DNA from: Desulfobacterales bacterium
Lineage (GTDB): Bacteria > Desulfobacterota > Desulfobacteria > Desulfobacterales > JAUWMJ01
Assembly: GCA_030613225.1 (NCBI GenBank)
Contig: JAUWMJ010000142.1
Location: 1 to 7,514 of the forward strand
DNA length: 7,514 nt
Reading direction: 5' to 3'
The translations under genes were made by a program, and so were the position numbers. Position 1 is the stretch's first letter. Each line of letters begins with the position of its first letter. Under the pieces are notes generated by a model that worked only from the letters and a program-made list of their open reading frames with translations, was not told the origin of the DNA and searched no databases. Shown here piece by piece: positions 1-6,301 of the stretch.

Positions 1-359
1 TTACCTTCCCTGTCAATTCCTTCAACAAGGACTAAAGAAGAGCGTTTTACATCCGACCTGAAATCAGGGACACTCAGGCACCCTTCATCTTCTGAAATTA
101 TCTCGCCGTTGCTCTCAAGAATTTCGGGGTTTAAAAGAACCCGAAGCGATTTTTCTGTTTCCCCGGGAAGGGTATCATATACGATAATGCTTTTATCAAA
201 TCCAACCTGTATTGCTGCCAGACCGGCACCTGGTGCGTCATACATGGTTTCAGCCATGTTCTCGATAATTTTCTGAATTTTGCCGTCAATATTTTCTACG
301 GCTTTTGTGGGCTGACCTAAAAATCTGTCAGGATATGTTAATACTTGAAGAACCGACAT
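1..359 (-). CDS. def: Peptide deformylase, N-terminal part (cut by window edge)
   Basis: Metalloenzyme that removes the formyl group from the initiator methionine of nascent proteins in the cytoplasm. The frame starts at the ATG at 359-357 and stays open to base 1, giving about 119 residues that begin MSVLQVLTYPDRFLGQP. Two of the three family motifs are visible: the GxGLAAxQ motif (GAGLAAIQ, about residues 46-53) and EGCLSVP (about residues 94-100), whose Cys is a metal ligand. The HEXXH motif with the catalytic Glu and two His ligands would lie beyond the edge, so its integrity cannot be judged. An AGAAGGA ribosome binding site lies 8 bases upstream of the ATG and supports this start. It follows der in the same orientation but across a 329-base spacer with a possible terminator, so it probably has its own promoter. 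In many bacteria fmt follows def; that would be outside the window. Confidence 0.96.
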   Translation of the reverse strand, partial: MSVLQVLTYPDRFLGQPTKAVENIDGKIQKIIENMAETMYDAPGAGLAAIQVGFDKSIIVYDTLPGETEKSLRVLLNPEILESNGEIISEDEGCLSVPDFRSDVKRSSLVLVEGIDREG

Positions 360-367
360 GGGGTATT

Positions 368-374
368 TCCTTCT
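368..374 (-). promoter_or_regulatory. Ribosome binding site of def
   Basis: Read on the minus strand this is AGAAGGA, 8 bases before the ATG at 359. The good match and spacing fix the def start. Confidence 0.75.
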
Positions 375-390
375 AATTTTATTCGATTTT

Positions 391-415
391 TAAAACCACG
401 TACTTTGTGCGTGGT
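391..415 (-). terminator. Possible weak intrinsic terminator downstream of der
   Basis: On the minus strand, ACCACG pairs with CGTGGT. Past one mismatch, two further base pairs close an AAA loop (395-415). The run TTTTA follows, including the last T of the stem. This could end transcription from der before def. The T-run is short and then turns to A, so termination would be inefficient. On the plus strand the same hairpin has no T-run. Confidence 0.35.
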
Positions 416-451
416 CCGAGATCATTGGCTTTGCCTGAGTAAATCTCAAAG

Positions 452-620
452 AGTGCCTAAAGTGAACTAAAGTGTCTAAAGTGACTAAAGTTAAGGAATT
501 CTGTCCATTTTATTTTTATAAAAAAGATGGCTTGCCGGGGCGTAGCCAAAGGCGAAGACCGGAGCAGAGCGACCCCACAACTTTAGGCACTTTAGCTCAC
601 TTTAGACACTTTAGTCACTT
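452..620. repeat. Large inverted-repeat element built of TAAAGTG-type units
   Basis: The left arm at 452-492 is a tandem of GTGNCTAAA-like units with a period of 9 and one unit of 10. The right arm at 579-620 is the reverse complement of the same kind of array (CTTTAGNCAC units). The arms, of 41 and 42 bases, align with few mismatches and two one-base gaps. The central 86 bases start A/T-rich and become G/C-rich (about 530-576), including GCC-AAA-GGC and outer GGGG/CCCC complementarity. A frame of 61 codons runs across it on the plus strand, but its composition follows the repeat and it shows no protein family. There is no transposase and no obvious target-site duplication. It resembles a non-autonomous palindromic intergenic element. 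It fills most of the gap between der and def. Confidence 0.8.
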
Positions 621-688
621 CAAACATAGTGTATCCGACAGCCCCTTCTATGGGTAAATCAATGCCACGTCCTTTTGGCGCGGATTCT

Positions 689-2011
689 TTATTTCCGCCC
701 TTCCCTCTTACGGAAAATTATCCGGATGGGTGTTTTGTCCAGCCCTGTCTCTTTACGGATCTGGTTGATCATATATCTTTTGTATGAAAAATGGACAGCA
801 TTCGGATAATTTACAAAACTGACAAAAGTCGGTGGTTTTGAAGCAATTTGCGTGGAATAATAAAATTTAATGCGGTTTCCCCTGTGAAGAGAAGGCTCGG
901 TTCTTTCAACAGCCATCGCAATAATTTTATTCAGCCGGCCTGTTCCTATGCGTGTTGAATACTGTTTATAAACTTCCCCGGCAAGTTTGAAAACTTTTTG
1001 AACTCTCTGGCCGGTTAGAGCGGAAATAGTCAGGGCAGGTGCAAAGCTTAAAAACTTTGCCTGCATTCTAAGTTCCTCAAAATATTTTTTTACTGTATGG
1101 GTGTCCTTTTCAATAATATCCCATTTGTTCAGCAGCAAAACACATCCGCACCCCCGTTCAAAAGCATAGCCGGCAATATTTATATCCTGATCGGTAATCC
1201 CCTCAGAGGCATCCATGACAACAAGTGCCACATCACACCTGTCAAGGCTCCTTAATGCTTTTATTATGGAAAATTTCTCTATCTTTTTTGAGACCTTCCC
1301 CTTGCGTCTGATTCCGGCTGTATCTATAAGAAGATACGATTCCCCGTTAACGGTATAAAAAGAATCTATGGCATCACGTGTTGTACCGGGAACTTCGCTC
1401 ACCAGATGCCTTTCTTCACCTAAAATACGGTTTATCAGTGATGACTTCCCGACGTTCGGCCTGCCGACAACCGCCAGCTTAATTATCTCCTCCTTTTCAT
1501 CTTCGGATGTATCCAATAGCGATTTGGGAAATGCAAGTACAAGGTCGTCAAGGAAATCATATATCCCGTATCTGTGTTCTGCGGAAATGGGGTATAGCTT
1601 ATCAAGACCCAGGCTGTAAAAATCGTATAGATTCACCTCTTTTTCCAGGCCGTCTATCTTGTTGACCACATAAAATACAGGCTTTGTAATCCCCCTGAGA
1701 ATTGATACCATGTCCTTATCAAAAGGCGAAATTCCGCCTTTGCCGTCAAGCATAAGAATAATAACATCTGCATCTTCTATGGCCTGGTTGATATGAAAGC
1801 GGATTTCACCGTCAAAATCGTCACCTCCTGTAAATCCTCCTGTATCGACAAGTGTAAATTCAACACCATCCCAGCTCGCATCCTTGTAATGACGATCCCG
1901 TGTAACTCCGGGAAAGTTATCCACAATGGCGTCTCTTGTCCGTGTTACACGGTTAAAAAAGGTCGACTTGCCCACATTGGGACGACCGACAATTGCTACA
2001 ACAGGTTTCAT
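689..2011 (-). CDS. der: Ribosome-associated double GTPase Der (EngA)
   Basis: Essential GTPase with two tandem G domains and a C-terminal KH-like domain; it acts in 50S ribosomal subunit assembly in the cytoplasm. All 440 residues are present, the usual length. G domain 1 has GRPNVGKS (9-16), the VTRDR switch region (36-40), DTGG (56-59) and NKID (117-120). G domain 2 has GRPNVGKS (183-190), TTRD (210-213), DTAG (230-233) and NKWD (295-298). The KH-like domain spans about 352-435 and the tail is basic (KREGRK). The start gives the canonical N-terminus [17 protein letters not shown]. The only Shine-Dalgarno-like match is GGAGA, about 12-13 bases upstream, which is longer than usual. It appears to be a single-gene unit, with repeat-bearing spacers of 309 and 329 bases on either side. 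No defect is seen. Confidence 0.98.
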   Translation of the reverse strand: MKPVVAIVGRPNVGKSTFFNRVTRTRDAIVDNFPGVTRDRHYKDASWDGVEFTLVDTGGFTGGDDFDGEIRFHINQAIEDADVIILMLDGKGGISPFDKDMVSILRGITKPVFYVVNKIDGLEKEVNLYDFYSLGLDKLYPISAEHRYGIYDFLDDLVLAFPKSLLDTSEDEKEEIIKLAVVGRPNVGKSSLINRILGEERHLVSEVPGTTRDAIDSFYTVNGESYLLIDTAGIRRKGKVSKKIEKFSIIKALRSLDRCDVALVVMDASEGITDQDINIAGYAFERGCGCVLLLNKWDIIEKDTHTVKKYFEELRMQAKFLSFAPALTISALTGQRVQKVFKLAGEVYKQYSTRIGTGRLNKIIAMAVERTEPSLHRGNRIKFYYSTQIASKPPTFVSFVNYPNAVHFSYKRYMINQIRKETGLDKTPIRIIFRKREGRK

Positions 2012-2320
2012 ATATTATATTTTTCTCCGGGATCTCTGTGAAGTTTTGTGGTTAAAACAAATTGATTTTTTTAAATTTTGGAAGAGAATATCAAGAAAAA
2101 GGATTCTGGTAAAGGATTTTGATTTAAAGATAAAGTTCTCCTCCAGATTAGTTGATGGAAAGGAGTCGAGGATTCAAGGATTCAAGGGATCGAGTGCTTT
2201 TTTTCCAGCGATTTGATCGAACGTCGATTAAGGATATCGGTGAGTTTATGCTGAGGGACCGAAGTGCTCCATTAAATTATAAAATTGAATAAAACTATAA
2301 AAAGATCCTGTAACCAGTCC
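2012..2320. other. Spacer between solute-binding protein gene and der
   Basis: A 309-base gap with no gene on either strand that I can support. It probably contains the der promoter near 2012-2110; that part is A/T-rich, but I see no convincing -35/-10 pair. It holds the octamer repeat at 2163-2194. A small palindrome, ATCGA-ACG-TCGAT, lies at 2216-2228. No clear intrinsic terminator follows the transporter gene that stops at 2321. Confidence 0.6.
2163..2194. repeat. Degenerate octamer tandem repeat (about 4 units)
   Basis: Four consecutive 8-base units: GAGTCGAG, GATTCAAG, GATTCAAG, GGATCGAG. The two middle units are identical and the outer ones match them at most positions. A run of seven T follows on the plus strand (2198-2204). 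Unlike the other spacer repeats in this window, no reverse-complement partner is found nearby, so it may be a half element or a remnant. Confidence 0.7.
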
Positions 2321-3406
2321 TTAACGCTTTGCCAGGTTGGATTTTGAATCAATTGCCAAAGGATACAGAATAGTCGCAAGATCGGAAATATCACGCAAAT
2401 CAGCAGTCTTTGCAAATCTGTCATCAACCAGCCCTGAAATGTCATTGCTTTTGAGCAGATTGAAGCGCACCATCATATCAGCCAGATGCTGAATTTCCTC
2501 CTCTCTTGGTAGAAACTGATCATATGCAATCCTGTTTTCAGGCGTTGTTAATGCAAACTCAACCAGCTCGACCGGTTGATTCCAGTAGCGTGATGCAATC
2601 TTTGCCGCTTCTTTACAGTTTTCCTTCGCCCAGATACCGGACCTTGCAGCACTCTGTACAAGCATTTTAACAATATCGAAATTATTTTCTATAAAATCAC
2701 TTTGTACCAGAGCAAGGTTGCAAATGAAATTCGGCCACACATCCTTCACATATCTGAGAACCTTTGCATCTCCACTCTTTAATGTCTGTGCGGCAAAGGG
2801 TTCGCCGACATAATACGCATCCAGAGAACCGGCAGTCAATGCGGAAGCCATATCAGGCGGATTCATCTCTACAACTTTGATCTGCCCGACAAGTGAATTG
2901 TCTTCCATAAGCTGCATGATACTGATGTTATGTCCTGAATAACGCATAGGAATAGCAACAGTTCTTCCGGCAAGATCACTAACTTTATTAACATTCAGGT
3001 CTTTTCTCACAACAAGCGTGCTTTCGTGACGATTGCCTATATAGATTATCTTTACATCTTCGCCCTGCTGTCTGAGCACTATTGAAAGGGGAGCAATCAT
3101 AAAGGCAACCTGAATCTTTTTGTTTCGAAGCGCTTCAGCCATCTCAGCAAATGAAGCAAATTTTATCGAACTAAACCTGATTCCGTCTCCATTTACGGTT
3201 GCATAGTCTAAAATAGGAGCTGCAAGATTGGTTATCACCGGCATATACCCCATTTTGACAACTCTTCTTTTTCCATGATCGAAATTGAGCCACCAATGGA
3301 GCGATGATATAATAACCAGCCAGCCGACAGCCATAATTACGATTCGCCATGCTAATGGGAGCCGATATTTATTTTTTAATAAATATAACATTAGTTTAAA
3401 GCTCAT
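2321..3406 (-). CDS. NitT/TauT-type ABC transporter substrate-binding protein, membrane-anchored
   Basis: Extracytoplasmic solute receptor of an ABC importer in the NMT1/SsuA/NrtA superfamily; it would deliver ligand to the permease and ATPase encoded just upstream. The 361 residues begin with a basic segment (KNKYRLPLAWR, 11-21), then one hydrophobic helix (about 22-39) without a lipobox Cys. This suggests an uncleaved anchor or an unusual signal peptide. The mature part starts KMGYMPVITNLAAP (51-64) and has the family traits AFMIAPLSIVLRQQG (101-115), the DLAGRTVAIP hinge region (144-153) and YVGEPFAAQTL (199-209), where a conserved Glu lies in the ligand cleft of relatives. The substrate cannot be read from sequence; relatives bind nitrate, bicarbonate, taurine, sulfonates or pyrimidine precursors. 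The ATG at 3406-3404 lies inside a heptamer repeat and lacks a clear ribosome binding site. The ATG at 3391-3389 (Met6) is an alternative start. Confidence 0.9.
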   Translation of the reverse strand: MSFKLMLYLLKNKYRLPLAWRIVIMAVGWLVIISSLHWWLNFDHGKRRVVKMGYMPVITNLAAPILDYATVNGDGIRFSSIKFASFAEMAEALRNKKIQVAFMIAPLSIVLRQQGEDVKIIYIGNRHESTLVVRKDLNVNKVSDLAGRTVAIPMRYSGHNISIMQLMEDNSLVGQIKVVEMNPPDMASALTAGSLDAYYVGEPFAAQTLKSGDAKVLRYVKDVWPNFICNLALVQSDFIENNFDIVKMLVQSAARSGIWAKENCKEAAKIASRYWNQPVELVEFALTTPENRIAYDQFLPREEEIQHLADMMVRFNLLKSNDISGLVDDRFAKTADLRDISDLATILYPLAIDSKSNLAKR

Positions 3407-3484
3407 AGCTCATAGTTCACAGCTCATAGAATAAAAGGATTTTTCATCATTTAGCTATCAGCTTTGAGCTATGAACTATCAGCT
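3400..3484. repeat. Inverted pair of heptamer tandem arrays (GCTCATA-type) overlapping a start codon
   Basis: The left arm at 3400-3429 reads as four 7-base units: GCTCATA, GCTCATA, GTTCACA, GCTCATA. The right arm at 3454-3484, read on the minus strand, is GCTGATA, GTTCATA, GCTCAAA, GCTGATA, GCT. Bases 3408-3429 match the reverse complement of 3463-3484 at 19 of 22 positions, so the transcript could form a long stem. It lies between the ABC ATPase and solute-binding protein genes, and its left end contains the annotated ATG of the latter. It could act as an mRNA stabiliser, an attenuator, or be neutral. Confidence 0.8.
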
Positions 3485-3498
3485 TTTTTAACAAAAAA

Positions 3499-4293
3499 TT
3501 AAACAGCATAACTTACACCGAGCATTAGAAATACTTCATCCCGAAGCTCTCTTAGTTCCGTTTCTTTCTCAAAATTGCGGGGGTGAGGAAAATCAAGCTT
3601 CCGTTCCAGTTTTATGCTTGAAGGCCTTCCACTCATAACAACAATTCTGTCACCCATGACAAGGGCGTCATCAATATCGTGAGTAACCACAAGGGTCGTC
3701 TTGCCGAACAATTCATGCATATTTACAACTTCTTCACGTATTTTCATATGTGTTAAAAAATCGAGACCGCTGAAGGGTTCGTCCATAATAAGCATATCGG
3801 GGTTAACGACAAGTGCCCGTGCCAGTTCGGCACGTCGCTGCATTCCGCCAGAGAGTTGATGGGGATAGTGTTCTTCAAATCCTTCCAGCTCTACCATTTC
3901 GATATACTCCTGCACCTTTTCTTCCTTTTTCTCGTTATCTTCCATGTGCCGTAAACCCAGCTCAACATTTTGCCATACTGTCATCCAGGGAAGAAGACCG
4001 CTGTGCTGAAAAACAAAGATATTATTAGAACTCGGTCCTGTAACCTGGTTATCATTAATAAGAACATACCCCGACGTAGACTTATCGAAACCGGCTATTA
4101 TGCGAAGCAAGGTCGATTTGCCGCACCCGGAAGGACCTAAAATACAGACCATTTCTCCTTCATTAAACTCAAGGTTTATGTTATTTAAAACAGGAATACT
4201 TTTCCCGAACCCGTTCGGATCTTCCGGGTCGCGGCGAACACTACGCCTGTTTCTAAATTCTTTATTTAAATTCTTTATAACAATATGTCCCAT
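3499..4293 (-). CDS. ABC transporter ATP-binding protein, TauB/SsuB/NrtD type
   Basis: Cytoplasmic nucleotide-binding subunit that powers uptake through the adjacent permease. All catalytic motifs are intact in the 264 residues: Walker A GPSGCGKST (53-61), Q-loop Gln96 in FVFQHSGLLPWMTV, signature LSGGMQRR (147-154), Walker B MLIMDEP (167-173) with catalytic Glu172, D-loop SGLD (175-178) and switch His205 in VVTHDIDDA. The LLPWMTVWQNVELGL stretch and the C-terminal HPR segment are typical of nitrate/sulfonate/taurine importers. One oddity is a charged insertion of about 18 residues (about 15-33, RNRRSVRRDPEDPNGFGKS), where relatives usually have a short turn before the VL strand. The start has only a weak ribosome binding site. 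The gene follows the permease after 215 repeat-containing bases and precedes the solute-binding protein gene by 92 bases. Confidence 0.96.
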   Translation of the reverse strand: MGHIVIKNLNKEFRNRRSVRRDPEDPNGFGKSIPVLNNINLEFNEGEMVCILGPSGCGKSTLLRIIAGFDKSTSGYVLINDNQVTGPSSNNIFVFQHSGLLPWMTVWQNVELGLRHMEDNEKKEEKVQEYIEMVELEGFEEHYPHQLSGGMQRRAELARALVVNPDMLIMDEPFSGLDFLTHMKIREEVVNMHELFGKTTLVVTHDIDDALVMGDRIVVMSGRPSSIKLERKLDFPHPRNFEKETELRELRDEVFLMLGVSYAV

Positions 4294-4508
4294 AGTTTTT
4301 TATCGAAGCTCTGCCTTAAAATGACGAGTTTGTGTTAACAGCATAAATCGTAAAGATGCTGGATGCTTGTTCCTGGGTACTGGATTTAACAACGGAATCT
4401 TCCCTTTTTATCAAGCATCCAGAAACCAGTATCTTTCGCTGATGCAAAACAACCTTCAGCAAGGCAAATATACGCAAATTTTTCCGTTTTTTCTTTAACA
4501 CGCACTTA
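4294..4508. other. Intra-operon spacer between permease and ATPase genes
   Basis: This 215-base gap is unusually long for adjacent ABC importer genes. Its centre is the heptamer repeat at 4355-4433. A frame of 61 codons on the minus strand (4501-4316, GTG start) runs through the repeat. It shows no ribosome binding site, family or plausible composition, so I do not call it a gene. Confidence 0.55.
4355..4433. repeat. Inverted pair of heptamer tandem arrays (GATGCTG-type)
   Basis: The left arm is a run of 7-base units: GATGCTG (4355), GATGCTT (4362), GTTCCTG (4369), GGTACTG (4376), then GATT. The right arm at 4412-4433, read on the minus strand, is GATACTG, GTTTCTG, GATGCTT, G. The longest perfect inverted match is 11 bases (CTGGATGCTTG at 4359-4369 against 4412-4422). 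The unit consensus is roughly GNTNCTG. It lies between two genes of the importer, so it would be transcribed within that message. Confidence 0.72.
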
Positions 4509-5273
4509 TCAAACTACCGACCCCCAAAAAGCTGAATCTATTCTCCCCAGCCGTCTCATTATATAATCGAGAAGCAGACCTATTATGCCGATAACTATCA
4601 TCCCGTCCATAACATAATCCATTCGAAGGGCGTTACGTGAGTCTAGAATCAAATATCCCAGCCCGGACTGGACGGCGATCATCTCGGCAGCTACAACAAC
4701 AAGCCATGCTATAGTAATTGTAATTCGAAGAGCTGTAACAACAGCAGGAATTATTGCCGGGACGACGATTTTCATTACTACTTCAGACCTGCTGAAGTTA
4801 AAGTTTGAAGCGACTTGAAAATAGATCGGGTTGATTGAACTTACTGCTATGGCAGTTGAAACGACAAGGGGGAAAAAGCTCGACAGGAAAATAAGAAAAA
4901 CAGCGGGCTTATCCCCTATACCGAACCACAGCATCGAAAGAGGAATCCATGCAAGCGGGGATATGGGTCGTAAAAATTCAATAAGCGGATTCAGTAAATG
5001 CCCTGCCGTTTCCAGTCGCCCGATAAAAATGCCAAGTGGTATCCCAAAAAGCATCGCGAGATAAAATCCCGCTGTAACTCTGAAAAGACTTGCCACAGCG
5101 TGTTTGAAAAGAGTGCCGTCAGCAATCAACTCCCACAAGCTTACAATAACTATGGACGGCCCTGGGAAAACATGCTCGCTCCACCCGCTGAAACGTACTG
5201 TCAATTCCCATAACAGAAGAATAATAGAAAAGGCTAAAACAGATAGAATAAAGGGTGAATTTCTTGTTTTCAT
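4509..5273 (-). CDS. ABC transporter permease, TauC/SsuC/NrtB type
   Basis: Inner-membrane channel subunit of the importer (binding-protein-dependent transport superfamily). The 254 residues show hydrophobic segments at about 9-27, 62-84, 104-118, 124-145, 168-203 (including the coupling loop) and 222-238, fitting the six-helix family pattern. Family traits are the FPGPSIVIVSLWEL N-terminal stretch (36-50), FLRPISPLAWIPLSMLWFGIGDKPAVFLIF (100-129), the VVPAIIPAVVTALRI segment (170-184) and AEMIAVQSGLGYLI (196-209). The ATPase-coupling EAA loop is divergent: the usual EAA...LGAS-like stretch reads VASNFNFSRSEVV (154-166). The ATG at 5273-5271 is 26 bases past the stop of the two-CW gene. The nearest Shine-Dalgarno match (AAGGA) is about 15 bases upstream, so translation may be coupled to the gene before. 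Confidence 0.95.
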   Translation of the reverse strand: MKTRNSPFILSVLAFSIILLLWELTVRFSGWSEHVFPGPSIVIVSLWELIADGTLFKHAVASLFRVTAGFYLAMLFGIPLGIFIGRLETAGHLLNPLIEFLRPISPLAWIPLSMLWFGIGDKPAVFLIFLSSFFPLVVSTAIAVSSINPIYFQVASNFNFSRSEVVMKIVVPAIIPAVVTALRITITIAWLVVVAAEMIAVQSGLGYLILDSRNALRMDYVMDGMIVIGIIGLLLDYIMRRLGRIDSAFWGSVV

Positions 5274-5299
5274 CGTAATTAAGGGTCGTCCTTGTAAAT

Positions 5300-5494
5300 C
5301 TATTTGAACATCTTTTTATAGAAATTACATACTGTTCTACAGGCCCCGGCCTTTTCGTCGTACGTGCCCTGAGTTGTTCCCCGGCAAAGAGTGGCGGCTA
5401 CACTATAGCACGATGTGCCGTAATCAGGATAAGCAGGACATTGTTTTTCTTTTCCACATTTCATAAATTCCCAACATTTTTGACTGGTATCCAT
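5300..5494 (-). CDS. Small Cys-rich two-CW domain protein
   Basis: A 64-residue protein with seven Cys (7, 13, 19, 29, 37, 52, 56). It opens CWEFMKCGKEKQCPAYPDYG, which I recognise as the two-CW domain found as small stand-alone proteins and in signalling proteins of anaerobic bacteria. The first CW is intact (Cys7-Trp8); the second position reads Cys29-Tyr30, so that dipeptide is degenerate. The closing pattern CRTVCNFYKK (52-61) also fits. Cys spacing suggests metal or iron-sulfur binding or redox sensing; this is inference, as no biochemistry is known to me. There is no signal peptide or membrane segment, so it is probably cytoplasmic. A near-perfect AAGGAGG lies 6 bases before the ATG and makes the call firm despite the size. 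It sits 51 bases after the HAMP protein gene and 26 bases before the permease gene. Confidence 0.88.
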   Translation of the reverse strand: MDTSQKCWEFMKCGKEKQCPAYPDYGTSCYSVAATLCRGTTQGTYDEKAGACRTVCNFYKKMFK

Positions 5495-5500
5495 TTTGAA

Positions 5501-5507
5501 CCTCCTT
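5501..5507 (-). promoter_or_regulatory. Strong ribosome binding site of the two-CW gene
   Basis: Minus-strand AAGGAGG, 6 bases before the ATG at 5494. It is the best Shine-Dalgarno match in the window and suggests this small protein is made in greater amount than its neighbours. Confidence 0.85.
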
Positions 5508-5545
5508 TTTAAAAAAGTTTGAGTAAGGATTGCTTAAAAGATTAG

Positions 5546-6301
5546 TTATTCTCCAGCTATTATTTTTTCTTTTTCAATCCGAACATTATAATAATCAAAG
5601 GCTTTCACCATGTTTTGCATATCTTCGATATCCTGTCGGACTATCCTAAGATCATCTTTTATTTCTTCAGGGATCCCGTTTCCTCCTGATTTTGTACAGC
5701 ATACCTTTACAATTCTATCCAGCAATATTCTATCCTGGCCGGTATGACTCCAAACATGCAGCAGTATTTCCTGCAAATTTATTGCAAGATCATTGATAAG
5801 CTCTCCGATCTTATTGATTTCGCTATTAGCGCATACCGACACCATTTCATCCAGATGACCCTGGTTCATCTGGTATACAGTCTTTCCCATGTTATCTAGG
5901 GGTCTCACAAAATAACGCATAAAAACATACATTGATGCTATAACACACAGGAACAAGACGGATATGCCCAATATCACGCGATCTTGTACGCGCTCTAAGA
6001 TATTTGTTACTTCGCTCATATCCAAAAATCGATTATCATCTGCAGGAAACTGTCTGACAATGGCCTCTGCGATTTCCTTTTGCAAACGGTCACCCCTTAC
6101 CTCGTGAATCAATCCCACCCCAATAAGAAAGATTACAAAAAATACGAAGGAGAAATGGATCAATATTTTCTTTCTGATATTGGGAATACGATTTCTCCTG
6201 ATTCCATTTATAACATTCCCAGACCACTTTTTGTCATGACTTCTTTTTATTTTAGTTTCCACGACACCTGATCCTTGATAATAGTCATGTTTCTCTGACA
6301 T
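5546..6301 (-). CDS. Membrane protein with HAMP domain, no recognisable output domain
   Basis: A signal-transduction membrane protein of 251 residues. A basic cytoplasmic N-terminus (1-45) is followed by helix 1 (about 46-65), an extracytoplasmic loop of only about 43 residues (66-108), helix 2 (about 109-131) and a HAMP domain (about 131-180) with the conserved Pro of RPLDNMG. The remaining 70 residues look helical (LQEILLHVWSHTGQDRILLDR, then charged heptads) with a Cys201-Cys202 pair. They contain no His-kinase, chemoreceptor signalling, GGDEF or phosphatase motif. The layout resembles a chemoreceptor or kinase cut after the HAMP linker, but the frame ends cleanly and reads as a complete protein. 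Its ATG overlaps the stop of the receiver gene by one base (TAATG), so the two are translationally coupled and probably act together. Partner and ligand are unknown. Confidence 0.85.
   Translation of the reverse strand: MSEKHDYYQGSGVVETKIKRSHDKKWSGNVINGIRRNRIPNIRKKILIHFSFVFFVIFLIGVGLIHEVRGDRLQKEIAEAIVRQFPADDNRFLDMSEVTNILERVQDRVILGISVLFLCVIASMYVFMRYFVRPLDNMGKTVYQMNQGHLDEMVSVCANSEINKIGELINDLAINLQEILLHVWSHTGQDRILLDRIVKVCCTKSGGNGIPEEIKDDLRIVRQDIEDMQNMVKAFDYYNVRIEKEKIIAGE

Noticed and set aside
452..620. CRISPR-like array
   Set aside because: Units are 7-10 bases and contiguous, with no 25-40 base repeats and no spacers of regular size; no cas gene is present.
472..657. 61-codon plus-strand frame between def and der
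   Set aside because: It runs through the TAAAGTG inverted repeat, its residues mirror the repeat (TKV, HFRHFSHFKH), and there is no ribosome binding site or family resemblance.
1926..2216. 96-codon plus-strand frame overlapping the start of der
   Set aside because: Antisense to the conserved N-terminus of der and running into repeat-bearing spacer; no family traits. Other plus-strand frames opposite der, the transporter genes, the HAMP gene and the VWA gene are likewise reflections of the coding strand.
2216..2228. Operator-like palindrome ATCGA-ACG-TCGAT
   Set aside because: Arms of only 5 bases, about 200 bases from der and not repeated elsewhere; chance occurrence is plausible.
2285..2320. 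Intrinsic terminator after the solute-binding protein gene
   Set aside because: Only a CTG/CAG three-base stem precedes a T-run on the minus strand; too weak to call.
4316..4501. 61-codon minus-strand frame between the permease and ATPase genes
   Set aside because: GTG start without a ribosome binding site, passes through the heptamer repeat, and has no recognisable family. A small operon protein cannot be fully excluded.
5546..6301. Truncated or frameshifted chemoreceptor or histidine kinase
   Set aside because: No kinase or chemoreceptor signalling motif is seen in the 51 bases after the stop, and the next gene has its own strong ribosome binding site, so the frame is treated as complete.
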